DNA from: Rufibacter radiotolerans
GTDB taxonomy: Bacteria > Bacteroidota > Bacteroidia > Cytophagales > Hymenobacteraceae
Assembly (NCBI RefSeq): GCF_001078055.1
Contig: NZ_CP010777.1
Coordinates: 3,191,001 to 3,255,000, forward strand
Direction of reading: 5' to 3'
Length of the DNA stretch: 64,000 nucleotides
Shown here: positions 35,338 to 44,472 of the stretch, one piece after another
Layout of the letters: every line of letters starts with the position of its first letter
Position numbering within the stretch: the first letter of the stretch is position 1
Notes under the pieces: generated by a model
The model's input: the letters and a program-made list of their open reading frames with translations, nothing else
The model's database searches: none
Told to the model about the DNA's origin: nothing
Position numbers and translations under genes: made by a program

Positions 35338-37785
35338 TTAAAACTCGAACACAAACCCGAAGCTGGGCAGGAAGGTCACGTCATCCTCGTCCAGGATAAG
35401 CGGGATGGCGTTGGAGCCATTGGGTTGCAGGGGTTGGCCGTCTGTGGTGGCGAAGCCGGTGTTGTCTGCGTTGCGCTGGAAGGTGTACTGGGGCAGGGAT
35501 GGGCCTTTGAACCGGAAGAGGTTCTGAATGTCCAGGTACACGTCCAGGGTGGTGCGTTTGTAGTTCCACTTCTTGTCCAGGCGCACGTCCAGTTGCTGGA
35601 ACGAGCGCAGGCGTTGGGTGTTCAGGCGGTCATAGTCCAGCAGGCCCGTGCCCAGCGAGGCATAGTTCTGTTGCGAGGCTTCCAGGTCAAACGGGGTGTA
35701 GGGAGAGCCGCCGGCGAACCGGTATTTGCCGCCCAACTCCCAGTTCTTGCCAAACTGCCAGCCCACCAACGCAGAAACTAAATGCCGGTTATCCCACGCT
35801 GAGGCGATATACTTGTCCTGGTTCAGGCCCGTAAATTCGCTGCGCACCAGGGTGTAGGAGAACAGCCCGTACAAACCGCGGGTGAGTTTCTGCTGGAAAA
35901 AGAATTCGGCACCGTACGCCCGGCCTTTGCCCACGGGGGCCACGGCCTCATTGCCTATCGCCCCGAACTCAATGCCCTGGTTAGCCAGGGAAACGCCGTC
36001 GCGCACTGAGACCGGGTAGTTGGCGTAGCGCTTGTAGAAACCTTCCACGGTGAGGCGGTTGGCAATGGTGGGCAGAAACTCCACGCCCGCCACGTAATGG
36101 GTGGCTTTCAGGTAGTCGCTGTTCTGATTGGCGTAATTTCCCGCGGCGTCTTTGTAGCCTAATACCGTGTAAATGGGCAGGCGGTAATACGTACCAATGG
36201 AGCCGTTCAGTTTCCAGCGTTCGGCCAGAGAATAAGAAGCAGATAGTCTGGGCGACAGCGTCTCCAGCGGGTTGTTGCCGTTAGTGGTGAACGAGTTCAT
36301 ATCCGTGCGCACGCCTAAAGAAAGGCTTAGTTTGTCTTGCCAGAAGCTTCTGGAGGTTTGCCCGTACAGGCCATATCGGAAGAAAGTGAGATCGGTATCA
36401 AAATCCAGCACCACGCGGGGCTGCACCACATTGCCGTTTTGGTCGCGCACCTCCTGCCGTATCTGGCTGAAGAAGTTGTTGCTGTAGCCCACGTACTGGC
36501 CAATGGCCCCGTAAGAGAACTTCCAGCCGCCTACAAACTTGTTCACGTCCAGGCGCAGCTTGTTTTCCTTTTCCTGCGACCGCGCCTTGAGCACCCGCCG
36601 GGTTTCATCGACGTACTGCGCGTCTTCAAAGCGGTCCAGGCGGTTCTCAAACACGTTTCTACTCAAAGACACCTGCACAAACCCGTTCTCCAGAGAGCGT
36701 TTCAGGCTGGCCCCTACCGTGTAGTTCCACTGGTTAATGAGCGGGTTAGACCGCAGCGCGTATTCTTTCTCCGGCGAGGTTTCCTTGGGCACGGCAAAAC
36801 TGAATTCATCAATGGCGCCAATGCCCAGCGCGGTGATAGTGGTTTTAGCGTCCAGCTGGTGCGTGACCTTGTATTGGAAATCCCAGTAGTTGGGCCTGAT
36901 GGGCAAGTCAATGGCTTTGAAGAGCAACTGCAGATAAGACCTTCTAGCCGAGGCCAGGAAAGTAGTCTTGGGCGCGAGCGGACCTTCCAGGGTACCTGCC
37001 AGTTCGGTGGCGCTCAGGCGCACGTTGCCCTGCAGGCGGTCGGGGTTGCCGTCGCGCTGCTTGAACTGGAACACGCTGGAGAGGGCGTTGTCATAGCGGG
37101 CATCAAAGGCGCTGGTGCTCAGGGTCACGTCCTCAATAAAAGACACGTTCAAGATGCCCTGCGGACCGCCACTGCTGCCCTGCGTGGAAAAGTGGTTGAT
37201 GACGGGTATCTCTATGCCATCCAGGAAAAAGACGTTCTCGCCGGGCCCGCCGCCCCTGATCACAATATCGTTCCGGAAGCCAGCGCCAGTGCTTCCCGCC
37301 CCGGCCACACCGGGCAGCGTCTGGATCACCCTGGAAATATCAAAGTTGCCCCCTGGGTTGCTCTTGATCTCCTCACTGCTCAAACTCTGGATAGACAAGG
37401 GGGTTTCAATGGAGGCCGCCCTGATCGAGCGGTCCAGGGTAATGTTCACTTCCTGCAGGCGGGTTTGGCTGGGGGTAAGCTCCAGGTTAAGCGTGAGGGC
37501 GTTGCCTGAGGTCACCGGCACATTGTACCGGAGCACGGGTTCAAACCCCAGGTAGGTGGCCTTGATATTATAACTGCCCGTGGGCACGTTTTCCAGGCGG
37601 TAGCGGCCCTGCACGTCGGTGGCCACGGCAATGGTGGTTTCCTCCAGGCTCACGGTGGCGCCAATAATAGGTTCCTGGGTATTTTTATCTCGCACCAGGC
37701 CTGTGATCCGGCCGGTGCTCTGGGCGGTGGCTACTAGGCAAGAAAGGGCGAAAAGAAAGCCTAAAAGAAAGAAGATGCGGTTCAT
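35338..37785 (-). CDS. TonB-dependent receptor with carboxypeptidase-like domain
   Basis: An 815-residue outer-membrane receptor. The start at 37785 opens a classical signal peptide (MNRIFFLLGFLFALSCLVATAQ); the longer frame adds 18 residues without function. A carboxypeptidase-regulatory-like domain covers about 24-100 (GRITGLVRDKNTQEPIIGATVSL). A plug domain follows at about 110-230 (RNDIVIRGGGPGENVFFLDGIEIP), then a beta-barrel whose last strand ends SFGFVFEF with a terminal aromatic. It has no STN domain, unlike the receptor at 30.8-33.5 kb. It has no lipoprotein partner next to it, so it is an orphan receptor of unknown ligand. Confidence 0.9.
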   Translation of the reverse strand: MNRIFFLLGFLFALSCLVATAQSTGRITGLVRDKNTQEPIIGATVSLEETTIAVATDVQGRYRLENVPTGSYNIKATYLGFEPVLRYNVPVTSGNALTLNLELTPSQTRLQEVNITLDRSIRAASIETPLSIQSLSSEEIKSNPGGNFDISRVIQTLPGVAGAGSTGAGFRNDIVIRGGGPGENVFFLDGIEIPVINHFSTQGSSGGPQGILNVSFIEDVTLSTSAFDARYDNALSSVFQFKQRDGNPDRLQGNVRLSATELAGTLEGPLAPKTTFLASARRSYLQLLFKAIDLPIRPNYWDFQYKVTHQLDAKTTITALGIGAIDEFSFAVPKETSPEKEYALRSNPLINQWNYTVGASLKRSLENGFVQVSLSRNVFENRLDRFEDAQYVDETRRVLKARSQEKENKLRLDVNKFVGGWKFSYGAIGQYVGYSNNFFSQIRQEVRDQNGNVVQPRVVLDFDTDLTFFRYGLYGQTSRSFWQDKLSLSLGVRTDMNSFTTNGNNPLETLSPRLSASYSLAERWKLNGSIGTYYRLPIYTVLGYKDAAGNYANQNSDYLKATHYVAGVEFLPTIANRLTVEGFYKRYANYPVSVRDGVSLANQGIEFGAIGNEAVAPVGKGRAYGAEFFFQQKLTRGLYGLFSYTLVRSEFTGLNQDKYIASAWDNRHLVSALVGWQFGKNWELGGKYRFAGGSPYTPFDLEASQQNYASLGTGLLDYDRLNTQRLRSFQQLDVRLDKKWNYKRTTLDVYLDIQNLFRFKGPSLPQYTFQRNADNTGFATTDGQPLQPNGSNAIPLILDEDDVTFLPSFGFVFEF

Positions 37786-37896
37786 GTGAGGCAAAAGGAG
37801 GAAGTTCATACTAGGCAGATAACCTGCCAGCGAGGGCATTGTTTCGCATAGTTCGGACTTTTCCCTGACAAGACAGCTACCCCGCCGGCGGCCAAG

Positions 37897-37934
37897 CGTT
37901 TTAGGGCTGTTTTCCGGAAAACGGGCCTAAAACG
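37897..37934. repeat. GTTTT/AAAAC palindrome, copy 15
   Basis: CGTTTTAGGGCTGTTTTCC pairs with GGAAAACGGGCCTAAAACG, with two G-T type differences, between tandem genes. Confidence 0.82.
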
Positions 37935-37941
37935 GAAACCG

Positions 37942-38649
37942 CTATTGGTCAATCCCTTTCAGGCGCACGTCTGCGTAGTAATTGCAGAGGTTCTGCAGCA
38001 CGCACACCTCGCATTTGGGTTGGCTCCAGGTACAGATCTTCTGGCCGTGCTTGAGCATGTGGCGGTGCAGGTTGTACAGGACCAGCGCGTCTTTGGGCAG
38101 CATGTCTAAGATGATCTGGTGGGCCTTGTCATGGGTCACGGTGGCCCCAATAATGCCTACCCGCTGACTGATGCGGTGCACGTGCGTGTCTACCGGGAAC
38201 ACCGGCTTATGGAAGTTGAAGAGCAATACCAGCGTGGCGGTTTTAAGGCCCACACCGGGCAGCGCTATCAGCCAGGCCATGGCCTCGGGCACGTCCAGGT
38301 CCTGCAGAAAGTCCAGGGAAAAATCGGGGTGGCCCTGCTGAATGATCCGGAGCGCTTTCTGGATATTGGCCGCCTTGGCCCCGGGAAACTTGGCCGGCGA
38401 TAAGGCATCTGCCAGCTCTTCTACGGGGGCCTCTATGACCTCTTGCCAGGTAGGGAACCGCTCCAGCATCTGAAAATACGCCATCTCCTCCTTGGCGTGG
38501 GTGGTGCGGTGCGAAAGCATGGTGGAGATAAGCTCGCGCATGGGGTCGCGGCGCGGATGCCCCGAAAGGTGGCCAAACACATCGTTCAGCCTGAGATGAA
38601 TCTGCCAGAGCTTTTCAGCGGGGGTAAGTTCCTTGCTTTCGGAGTGCAT
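37942..38649 (-). CDS. endonuclease III-like DNA glycosylase/AP lyase
   Basis: Base-excision-repair enzyme of 235 residues that removes oxidised pyrimidines. The helix-hairpin-helix LPGVGLKTATLVL carries the catalytic lysine, and the catalytic aspartate is in PVDTHVHRISQRVG. The [4Fe-4S] ligands at the C-terminus follow the C-x6-C-x2-C-x5-C pattern (CTWSQPKCEVCVLQNLC). It is slightly longer than typical Nth because of an N-terminal extension of about 20 residues. It is divergent from the MBL-fold gene, 97 bp apart. All catalytic residues are present, so it should be active. Confidence 0.9.
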   Translation of the reverse strand: MHSESKELTPAEKLWQIHLRLNDVFGHLSGHPRRDPMRELISTMLSHRTTHAKEEMAYFQMLERFPTWQEVIEAPVEELADALSPAKFPGAKAANIQKALRIIQQGHPDFSLDFLQDLDVPEAMAWLIALPGVGLKTATLVLLFNFHKPVFPVDTHVHRISQRVGIIGATVTHDKAHQIILDMLPKDALVLYNLHRHMLKHGQKICTWSQPKCEVCVLQNLCNYYADVRLKGIDQ

Positions 38650-38700
38650 AGAATTTTTTTTACTCTAAACGAGCCGCCGGGTCCAAAGTTTACGTACTAC

Positions 38701-38708
38701 TATTTTTG
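38701..38708 (+). promoter_or_regulatory. candidate -7 element
   Basis: TATTTTTG matches TAnnTTTG, 39 bp before the MBL-fold ATG. No -33 box is evident. Confidence 0.35.
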
Positions 38709-38746
38709 ATTTAAATCAGAAAATATAGAACATATACTACACCAAT

Positions 38747-39466
38747 ATGAAACTTACGTTCTTAGGAACAGGTGGGGCTTTTGATGTGGCTTACGGAAAC
38801 TCGGCTGCCCTGGTAGAACTCAGGGGCCATACCATTCTGTTGGATTGTGGTTTTACCGTCTACCCCACCTTGCGGCAATATAGCCTTACAGATCAGATTG
38901 AATATATCCTGCTCACGCACCTGCACAATGACCACATTGGCAGCCTGGCCACGCTGCTGCTGCACCGCCGTTATTTCAACCCGGACAATCGGCCCACTAT
39001 CCTATACCCAGATGACGACTTCCGGGATGAGGTGTATGAGTTTTTGCGGTTCCAGCTCCAGAAGCCAGATAAGTACGTAGACTTCACGCCCGTGTCTGAG
39101 TTCCCGGGCATTACCGCCCTGGACACTTTTGGGCTGCACGCCGACCAGCTGCAAACCTATGCCTACCTGTTTGAGGACACCACCCAGCGCCTGGTTTTTT
39201 CGGGGGATCTGGCCAAGCCCGAAACCCTCTTCGCCCTGCTGCGGGGCATGCCGCCCAAGGCCACCACGGTGTTCCATGACATTAGTTTCTCAGAGGAGAA
39301 CGTGACCCATACCTATTACAAGCGTTTAATTCCCCTGTCAAGGGACTACAAGATTTACGGCTACCACTGCAACCCCGAGGAGGCCCCCCAGGACAATCCC
39401 TTCCCGCTGGCCTATCACCAGCCGGAGCTTATGCTGGCGGCCCACATGCAGGTGAGTGCCCCATGA
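38747..39466 (+). CDS. MBL-fold metallo-hydrolase
   Basis: A 239-residue cytoplasmic protein of the metallo-beta-lactamase fold. The metal-binding motif HLHNDH is at residues 58-63, and GTGGAFDVAYGNSAAL near the start is typical of the RNase Z/PhnP-like branch. Further ligands are the Asp of VFSGDLAKPE and a late His in IYGYHCNPEE. The substrate could be RNA, a phosphodiester or another ester, and nothing nearby decides. The ATG at 38747 directly begins the first beta strand. The DUF2238 gene follows 103 bp later on the same strand. Confidence 0.85.
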   Translation: MKLTFLGTGGAFDVAYGNSAALVELRGHTILLDCGFTVYPTLRQYSLTDQIEYILLTHLHNDHIGSLATLLLHRRYFNPDNRPTILYPDDDFRDEVYEFLRFQLQKPDKYVDFTPVSEFPGITALDTFGLHADQLQTYAYLFEDTTQRLVFSGDLAKPETLFALLRGMPPKATTVFHDISFSEENVTHTYYKRLIPLSRDYKIYGYHCNPEEAPQDNPFPLAYHQPELMLAAHMQVSAP

Positions 39467-39569
39467 GGCTGGCCCCTTAGCATTAATTCTTTTTCTCCCG
39501 AACAAAGGCCCATAGGCAGACTTTGCCCACCTTCTGCTATCTTGCGTAGCATTCAACCCTAGACTTTGC

Positions 39570-40208
39570 ATGGCCTTTACCTTTGCTACAGACCCTGAGC
39601 ACACCCATTTCCGTAAAAACCGTTTACTTATTGCCTACGCCATCATCTTTGGACTGTTCTGGGCCTATACTGGTTTTCATACCCCAGACCTGAAAAACTG
39701 GTGGCTGGAAAACACGCTTACCTTCACGGCCATTATCTTATTGGTGGTCTTCTATAAATATTTCAGGTTCTCAGATTTCAGCTATACCTGCATTTTCCTG
39801 TTCATGATGCTGCACGTGTATGGCAGCCAGTACACCTACGCCGAAAACCCCTTCGGTTTCTGGGTGAAGGAACAGCTTAGCCTGGAAAGAAACCACTATG
39901 ACCGCCTGGTCCACTTCTCGTTTGGTTTTCTGCTGGCCTACCCCATGCATGAACTCTTCTGGCGGAAATCCAGGATGCGCCCCTTGTACACTTACCTGCT
40001 GCCCATAGATTTAACCATTAGCCTAGGGGCCTTTTATGAACTCATAGAATGGATGGTGGCCGATATCTTCTTCCCGGCCCAGGGCATGGCCTACCTGGGC
40101 ACGCAAGGCGATATCTGGGATGCCCAGAAAGACATTGCCATTGCCATGGTGGGGGCCATCATCACCATGGGCGTGGTGGCCACGGCCTTTCATGAAAAAC
40201 GGAAATAG
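39570..40208 (+). CDS. YjdF-like DUF2238 membrane protein
   Basis: A 212-residue inner-membrane protein with about six hydrophobic helices. The motif from LERNHYDRLVHFSFGFLLAYP through LGAFYELIEWMVADIFFP and AYLGTQGDIWDAQKDIAIAMVGAI is diagnostic for DUF2238 (YjdF). The conserved acidic and histidine residues lie in helices, which suggests a metal or ion function, but the family has no established activity. The gene is convergent with a lipoprotein gene, with a palindrome between them. Confidence 0.87.
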   Translation: MAFTFATDPEHTHFRKNRLLIAYAIIFGLFWAYTGFHTPDLKNWWLENTLTFTAIILLVVFYKYFRFSDFSYTCIFLFMMLHVYGSQYTYAENPFGFWVKEQLSLERNHYDRLVHFSFGFLLAYPMHELFWRKSRMRPLYTYLLPIDLTISLGAFYELIEWMVADIFFPAQGMAYLGTQGDIWDAQKDIAIAMVGAIITMGVVATAFHEKRK

Positions 40209-40213
40209 CCATC

Positions 40214-40253
40214 CCGTTTCAGGCCCGTTTTTAGGAAAACAGGCTTAAAACAG
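40214..40253. repeat. GTTTT/AAAAC palindrome, copy 16
   Basis: CCGTTTCAGGCCCGTTTTT pairs imperfectly with AAAACAGGCTTAAAACAGG, between convergent genes. Confidence 0.7.
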
Positions 40254-40290
40254 GAAGGCTATCCTATAAATGGGTTAGGCTTCGCCTAGA

Positions 40291-40950
40291 TTACTCTGGC
40301 TTGACTTTTATGTCATTGCCTTCAATTTTCACTTTCCCCTGGGCAGTCTCAATCTTGGTCTCTTCCGGCGAGATCTTTATTTTGGTAGGGCCTGACACGA
40401 ATTTCACTTCTTTAGAGGCCCTGCGGTAATAGTGCTGGCGGGTCATCCAATAGTTTTTCAACCGCGTCAATGGCATTCTGGAAGACAGGCGCGCGTCTCT
40501 GGCCAAGGCTTTCTGCAGCTGTATGGCAGTAGGGCGCACGTACTTTTTCCGGACAGGGGTGGCCTTGGTGGTAGTGGAGCCTTTGCTAGCAGAAGCTTTC
40601 TCTGTGGTAGTAGTGGTAGTGGTGGTTACCCTTGAAGCAGCGGATGAACCGTCATTTTGGTTACTGATGCTTACCCCTGCGTTACTGGCCGTCCCGTTTC
40701 TTGCGGTGCCATCCTCTCCGTCAACAGCGCCTTCAACGGGCTCCCAGGAGTTGTCTTCATATTCGCCGTAGGGCGAGGTTTCGCCTTCTGCAAAGGTGGT
40801 GTCAATCTCCACGGAGTCTGGCTCCAGCACCAGCGTATCCCCAACCGAAGTCTCCGGCAAGGCGGCAATCTGTTTGTCTTTCACTTTCTCGCAGGCGCCC
40901 AGGGCCACCAGCACCAGCAGCAAGGATAACGTTCTATGTAATTTCTTCAT
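40291..40950 (-). CDS. hypothetical lipoprotein
   Basis: A 219-residue protein. Its signal peptide ends in the lipobox VALGAC at about residue 20. The mature region is acidic and low-complexity for about 110 residues, with runs of Thr/Ser/Asn. A Lys/Arg-rich segment follows (KKYVRPTAIQLQKALARDA). The C-terminus is an alternating charged segment (KIKISPEETKIETAQGKVKIEGNDIKVKPE) that could form a short beta array. The ATG at 40950 is used because 54 upstream in-frame residues carry no leader. Family unknown. Confidence 0.7.
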   Translation of the reverse strand: MKKLHRTLSLLLVLVALGACEKVKDKQIAALPETSVGDTLVLEPDSVEIDTTFAEGETSPYGEYEDNSWEPVEGAVDGEDGTARNGTASNAGVSISNQNDGSSAASRVTTTTTTTTEKASASKGSTTTKATPVRKKYVRPTAIQLQKALARDARLSSRMPLTRLKNYWMTRQHYYRRASKEVKFVSGPTKIKISPEETKIETAQGKVKIEGNDIKVKPE

Positions 40951-41052
40951 CTTCCATTTTGTTGGTATCCGGTTGTAAACGGGAGATAAGGCAGGAAGTT
41001 GGACAAGGCAAAGATGGCCCCTTGGGTTTGCCCTGGAAAAAGGGCACAAAAA

Positions 41053-41078
41053 AAAGGCTAACCTTTCGGTTAGCCTTT
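41053..41078 (-). terminator. intrinsic terminator of the glycine-zipper OmpA gene
   Basis: An 11-bp perfect stem (41053-41063 with 41068-41078). On the minus strand it is followed by a run of eight or more T. Confidence 0.88.
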
Positions 41079-41095
41079 CCTGTGAAGCACTAAAA

Positions 41096-41812
41096 CTAGT
41101 ATTTGATCTCACCGCGCTCAGCGGCTTTTTTCAGTTCTTCGCTGGCGAAGATGGCCACCTCTACGCGGCGGTTCTGCTGACGACCAGCGGCAGTAGTGTT
41201 ATCAGCCACCGGCTGGGTTGAACCATAACCGCGGGTCTGGAAACGGCTACGCTCTACGCCTAAAGATGCGGCATAATCGGCTACTGCTTGCGCTCTGCGC
41301 TCAGACAATGGTTGGTTGATGGCGTCTGTACCGGTGTTATCGGCGTGGCCTTCTACCAGCACGTTAGTACCTGGGTATTTCTTCAGGGTCTCGGCCAGTT
41401 TGGCGATGTCGGTTTTAGAGGAAGCCTGAAGGGTTGAAGAGTTGGTTGGGAAAAGCAGACCGGCATCAAAGGTTACTTTAATACCTTCTCCTACACGCTC
41501 AACCTGGGCATTTTTCATTTCACGCTCCAGTTCCTCGGCTTGCTTGTCCATTCTACGTCCGATCACGGCCCCGGTGGCACCCCCAACGGCGGCTCCAATG
41601 ATGGCTCCACGGGCAGTGTTACCAGTGGCTTTACCAATGATACCACCTAGTACGGCTCCAGAACCGGCACCAATGATACCACCCTTGGCAGTTTTGCTCA
41701 TGCCTTTCTTCTCTTGGGTAGTGGTAGTGCTGGCTTGTTCACTTGATTTACATGAAGAGAAAAACAAGCTGCCCACTAATAACGCTGTAAATGATCCTTT
41801 TAATAATCTCAT
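41096..41812 (-). CDS. OmpA-family lipoprotein with glycine zipper
   Basis: A 238-residue outer-membrane lipoprotein (lipobox FFSSC). Residues about 40-90 form a glycine-zipper domain (KGGIIGAGSGAVLGGIIGKA and GAIIGAAVGGATGAVIG) expected to insert in or span the membrane. The C-terminal OmpA domain, about 115-230, contains the peptidoglycan-binding signature NVLVEGHADNTGTDAINQPLSERRAQAV and GRQQNRRVEVAI. It probably anchors the outer membrane to the cell wall. It is monocistronic with a strong terminator. Confidence 0.9.
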   Translation of the reverse strand: MRLLKGSFTALLVGSLFFSSCKSSEQASTTTTQEKKGMSKTAKGGIIGAGSGAVLGGIIGKATGNTARGAIIGAAVGGATGAVIGRRMDKQAEELEREMKNAQVERVGEGIKVTFDAGLLFPTNSSTLQASSKTDIAKLAETLKKYPGTNVLVEGHADNTGTDAINQPLSERRAQAVADYAASLGVERSRFQTRGYGSTQPVADNTTAAGRQQNRRVEVAIFASEELKKAAERGEIKY

Positions 41813-41942
41813 AGTCTTGGTTTTAGGTTTAAAAAAGTAGAATACTAGGGTTTAGTTTCAGGGTTACATACTCATTTCCGGCTGAAATGGTTAGATATAA
41901 CCCTTAATCTATATTCACTATGTATAATAATCATGCCAAAAA

Positions 41943-41975
41943 AATAGCCTGTCACCTTTTACTGGACAGGCTATT
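41943..41975 (-). terminator. intrinsic terminator of accD
   Basis: An 11-bp stem AATAGCCTGTC (41943-41953) with its complement (41965-41975). On the minus strand it is followed by a T-rich run. Confidence 0.85.
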
Positions 41976-42003
41976 CACATGCTTTAACGGGGATGATGGT
42001 TCT

Positions 42004-42891
42004 TTATTTTGCCGCTGTTTTTCTGGCAGATGCTTTAGGCTGATTCTCAGCCTGTAACATGGTAATTAAATTTGTGAGGCGCTCTTTAAGCTCTTTGCGA
42101 TGCACTATAAAGTCAAGGAAACCGTGCTCTAACACAAATTCTGCGCTCTGGAAGCCTTTAGGAAGGTCTTTGCCAATGGTTTCTTTGATCACCCTCGGGC
42201 CGGCAAAGCCGATGAGGGCACCCGGCTCAGAAATATTAAAGTCGCCTAGCATGGCAAACGAGGCCGTCACGCCACCGGTGGTAGGGTCTGTAAGCAAGGA
42301 AATGTACGGGATAGCTTCTTCTGACAAAAGGGCCAGTTTGGCAGAGGTCTTGGCCATCTGCATAAGAGAATAGCCGGCTTCCATCATACGCGCCCCGCCA
42401 GACTTAGAGATCATCAGAAACGGAATTCTGTGGGTACGGGCATAATCTATGGCCCGGGAAATCTTCTCCCCTACCACAGAGCCCATGGAACCGCCTATGA
42501 AATTGAAGTCCATACAGGCCACCACCAGGTCTAACCCGTTGATCTTGCCATGGGCCGTGCGTACCGCGTCTTTCAGGTGGGTCTTGCGCTGAGTGGCCAC
42601 GATACGGTCTGGGTACGCTTTGGTATCTACGAAGTTAAGCGGGTCTGACGAGCTCAGGTTTTCATCCAGCTCTTCAAATTCATTCCCGTCAAACAGCACC
42701 TCAAAGTACTCCTGGGAGTTGATGCGGTCATGATGGTTGCACTTGGCGCAGGTGAAAAGCTGCTGCCGGTGCTCGGCAGTGCTGATCACAGTCTTGCACT
42801 CCGGGCACTTGTGCCAAAGGCCGTCCGGGGTTTCTTTTTTATGCTCCGTAGGGGTGACAATCCCTTTTTCTACTCTTTTAAACCAAGCCAT
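42004..42891 (-). CDS. accD: acetyl-CoA carboxylase carboxyltransferase subunit beta
   Basis: A 295-residue subunit that, with AccA, transfers the carboxyl group from biotin to acetyl-CoA in fatty-acid synthesis. The C4 zinc ribbon uses C29, C32, C48 and C51. The crotonase-like core has [16 protein letters not shown] and [12 protein letters not shown], with [18 protein letters not shown] after them, all characteristic of AccD. accA is not in the window. It is followed by a terminator and preceded by a long gap, so it is transcribed alone. Confidence 0.96.
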   Translation of the reverse strand: MAWFKRVEKGIVTPTEHKKETPDGLWHKCPECKTVISTAEHRQQLFTCAKCNHHDRINSQEYFEVLFDGNEFEELDENLSSSDPLNFVDTKAYPDRIVATQRKTHLKDAVRTAHGKINGLDLVVACMDFNFIGGSMGSVVGEKISRAIDYARTHRIPFLMISKSGGARMMEAGYSLMQMAKTSAKLALLSEEAIPYISLLTDPTTGGVTASFAMLGDFNISEPGALIGFAGPRVIKETIGKDLPKGFQSAEFVLEHGFLDFIVHRKELKERLTNLITMLQAENQPKASARKTAAK

Positions 42892-43518
42892 ATATTGCTT
42901 TTAAGGTCTTTTTCAACAATGAAGCCTCCAGTTTGAAACCGCAAGCGGCGTTACTGATAAACATGCAAAGATAAAAAAGAAACGTAAGCTCCCTACTCTC
43001 CCTTTTCAGAAAGCCAGAACTGCCCGGAGAATACCTTTCCAAGAGCAAAGGTACCGGCTAAACCTGCCCCGCTTGCCCTGTTTACGAAACCCTGCGGCTC
43101 CTTTTCTATCTTACGCCCAATGCCTGCCTCTCTTTTAGACTTTCTGAGATTTGCAAAAAGGAAGGATTCCTCCCTCTTTGCCGGCAAGAGATTTTCCTGC
43201 TTACCATCCGGCTTAACCTAGCACTGGCGGCCTTCTTTAAACGCTTTCTCAGCTCTTTAAATAAACCTGGTTTAGGCAGGTAATTACCTATATATCTGGC
43301 CTAATCATGGTTTATAATCAAAGAAATTAAGGCACCCAAAACCACATGACCTACAGACAGTTAGCCTTGCGCAGAAAGATATCCTAAAGAAATTGGGCAA
43401 TTATTCCTTATTTGCAGCCGTTTCAAGCACAGGGCTTCTATGCCAGTAGCCTATTGTCTAAAACGAATTTATCACCCATTTCATTGCCACTTTTATTACT
43501 ATATAATTTCTTATCACT
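42892..43518. other. long divergent gap with two small palindromes
   Basis: About 630 bp without a supported gene between accD and the first OmpA gene, which point away from each other. Two short perfect palindromes lie close together: TAAACCTGGTTTA (43262-43274) and AGGTAATTACCT (43278-43289). They may be regulator sites. No RNA gene is apparent. Confidence 0.45.
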
Positions 43519-44229
43519 ATGAAGAAAACACGTTTCGCCTCTTCCGCCTCTGCCTTGATCTTAGGAGTAGCTTTACTTGGTTCTTGTGTCTCATCTAAGA
43601 AATACAAAGAGCTGGAAGCAAGCAAAAACGCGCTGGAGCAAGACAAAGCCGCCGCTCAGCGTAGCCTGGAACAAGCCAACGCTGATCTGCGTGACCGTGA
43701 CGCCAAACTGGCCCAGTACCAGCAGCAGATTGCCCAAAAAGAAAGAATCCTGAACGAGCTGAGAACCTCCGTGAACGAGGCCCTGGCCGGCTTCAAGGAG
43801 CAAGGCCTTACGGTTTCCATTAGAGACGGGAAAGTGTACGTGACCATGCCAGAGAAGCTTCTGTTTGCCACCGGTAGCACCAAAGTAAACCCTAACGGAC
43901 AATCGGCTTTAGGCAAACTGGCCAGCGCCATTAAAACACAGCGTGACACCGAGATCATCATTGAAGGCCACACCGATGACGTAGCCGTGGCTGCCGACAA
44001 CGTGACCTACAAAGACAACTGGGACCTGAGCGTGCTTCGTGCCACTGAGATTACCCGTCTGCTCATCAACAACGGGGTACCGCCGCAAATGGTGATGCCA
44101 GCCGGCCGTGGCCAGTTCAGCCCTGCCGCCATGACCCGTACCCCCGAGGCCCGCCAAAGCAACCGCCGCACCGAGATCATTCTGGCGCCAAACTTTGAGA
44201 AAATCCTGAAACTGATCCAGACCAACTAA
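43519..44229 (+). CDS. OmpA-family lipoprotein, paralog 1
   Basis: A 236-residue lipoprotein (lipobox LLGSC). After the anchor comes a coiled coil of about 70 residues (KKYKELEASKNALEQDKAAA). The C-terminal OmpA domain has TEIIIEGHTDDVAV and EARQSNRRTEIILAP, the peptidoglycan-binding core. It shares its architecture and many residues with the next gene, indicating a tandem duplication in which that copy gained a longer coiled coil. Predicted to tie the outer membrane to the wall. Divergent from accD across a 627-bp gap. Confidence 0.9.
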   Translation: MKKTRFASSASALILGVALLGSCVSSKKYKELEASKNALEQDKAAAQRSLEQANADLRDRDAKLAQYQQQIAQKERILNELRTSVNEALAGFKEQGLTVSIRDGKVYVTMPEKLLFATGSTKVNPNGQSALGKLASAIKTQRDTEIIIEGHTDDVAVAADNVTYKDNWDLSVLRATEITRLLINNGVPPQMVMPAGRGQFSPAAMTRTPEARQSNRRTEIILAPNFEKILKLIQTN

Positions 44230-44270
44230 GATTGCCTTTTGCCGGTATCCGGCGAGGGAATACACTATAA

Positions 44271-44304
44271 AGAAGCCGGGCCATTGGTCCGGCTTCTGGC
44301 GTTT
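44271..44304 (+). terminator. terminator-like stem after OmpA paralog 1
   Basis: A 9-bp stem AGAAGCCGG with its complement (44271-44279 and 44289-44297), followed by GGCGTTTT, which begins the next palindrome. Confidence 0.55.
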
Positions 44305-44335
44305 TAGGCCTGTTTTGTGAAAAACTGCCTTAAAA
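44301..44335. repeat. GTTTT/AAAAC palindrome, copy 17
   Basis: GTTTTAGGCCTGTTTTGTG pairs with AAAACTGCCTTAAAAT, with mismatches, between tandem OmpA genes and just upstream of the second one's promoter. Confidence 0.6.
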
Positions 44336-44347
44336 TGGCCCGGCAGG

Positions 44348-44378
44348 TTTGGGTAGGAAAGCAAGGCGTATATCTTTG
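44348..44378 (+). promoter_or_regulatory. Bacteroidota-type promoter of OmpA paralog 2
   Basis: TTTG (44348-44351), then 19 bp, then TATCTTTG (44371-44378) is a near-ideal -33/-7 pair. It lies 94 bp before the ATG at 44473, and it argues against starts further upstream. Confidence 0.7.
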
Positions 44379-44472
44379 TAGGAACACCACCTGTTTTATA
44401 GGACTATCTCCCGTTACACCTAACCGCTTTCTTCACCATACCACATTCCAAACCTCTACCCTTTCTTCTGTC

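Noticed and set aside
36337..37509. A 390-codon open frame on the plus strand opposite the TonB receptor gene
   Set aside because: It lies entirely antisense to a receptor with clear signal, plug and barrel features. Long antisense frames are common in this GC-rich codon usage, and its translation has no recognisable domain.
42993..43187. A 64-codon minus-strand frame in the gap upstream of accD
   Set aside because: No family, leader or terminator, and it lies where the accD promoter is expected.
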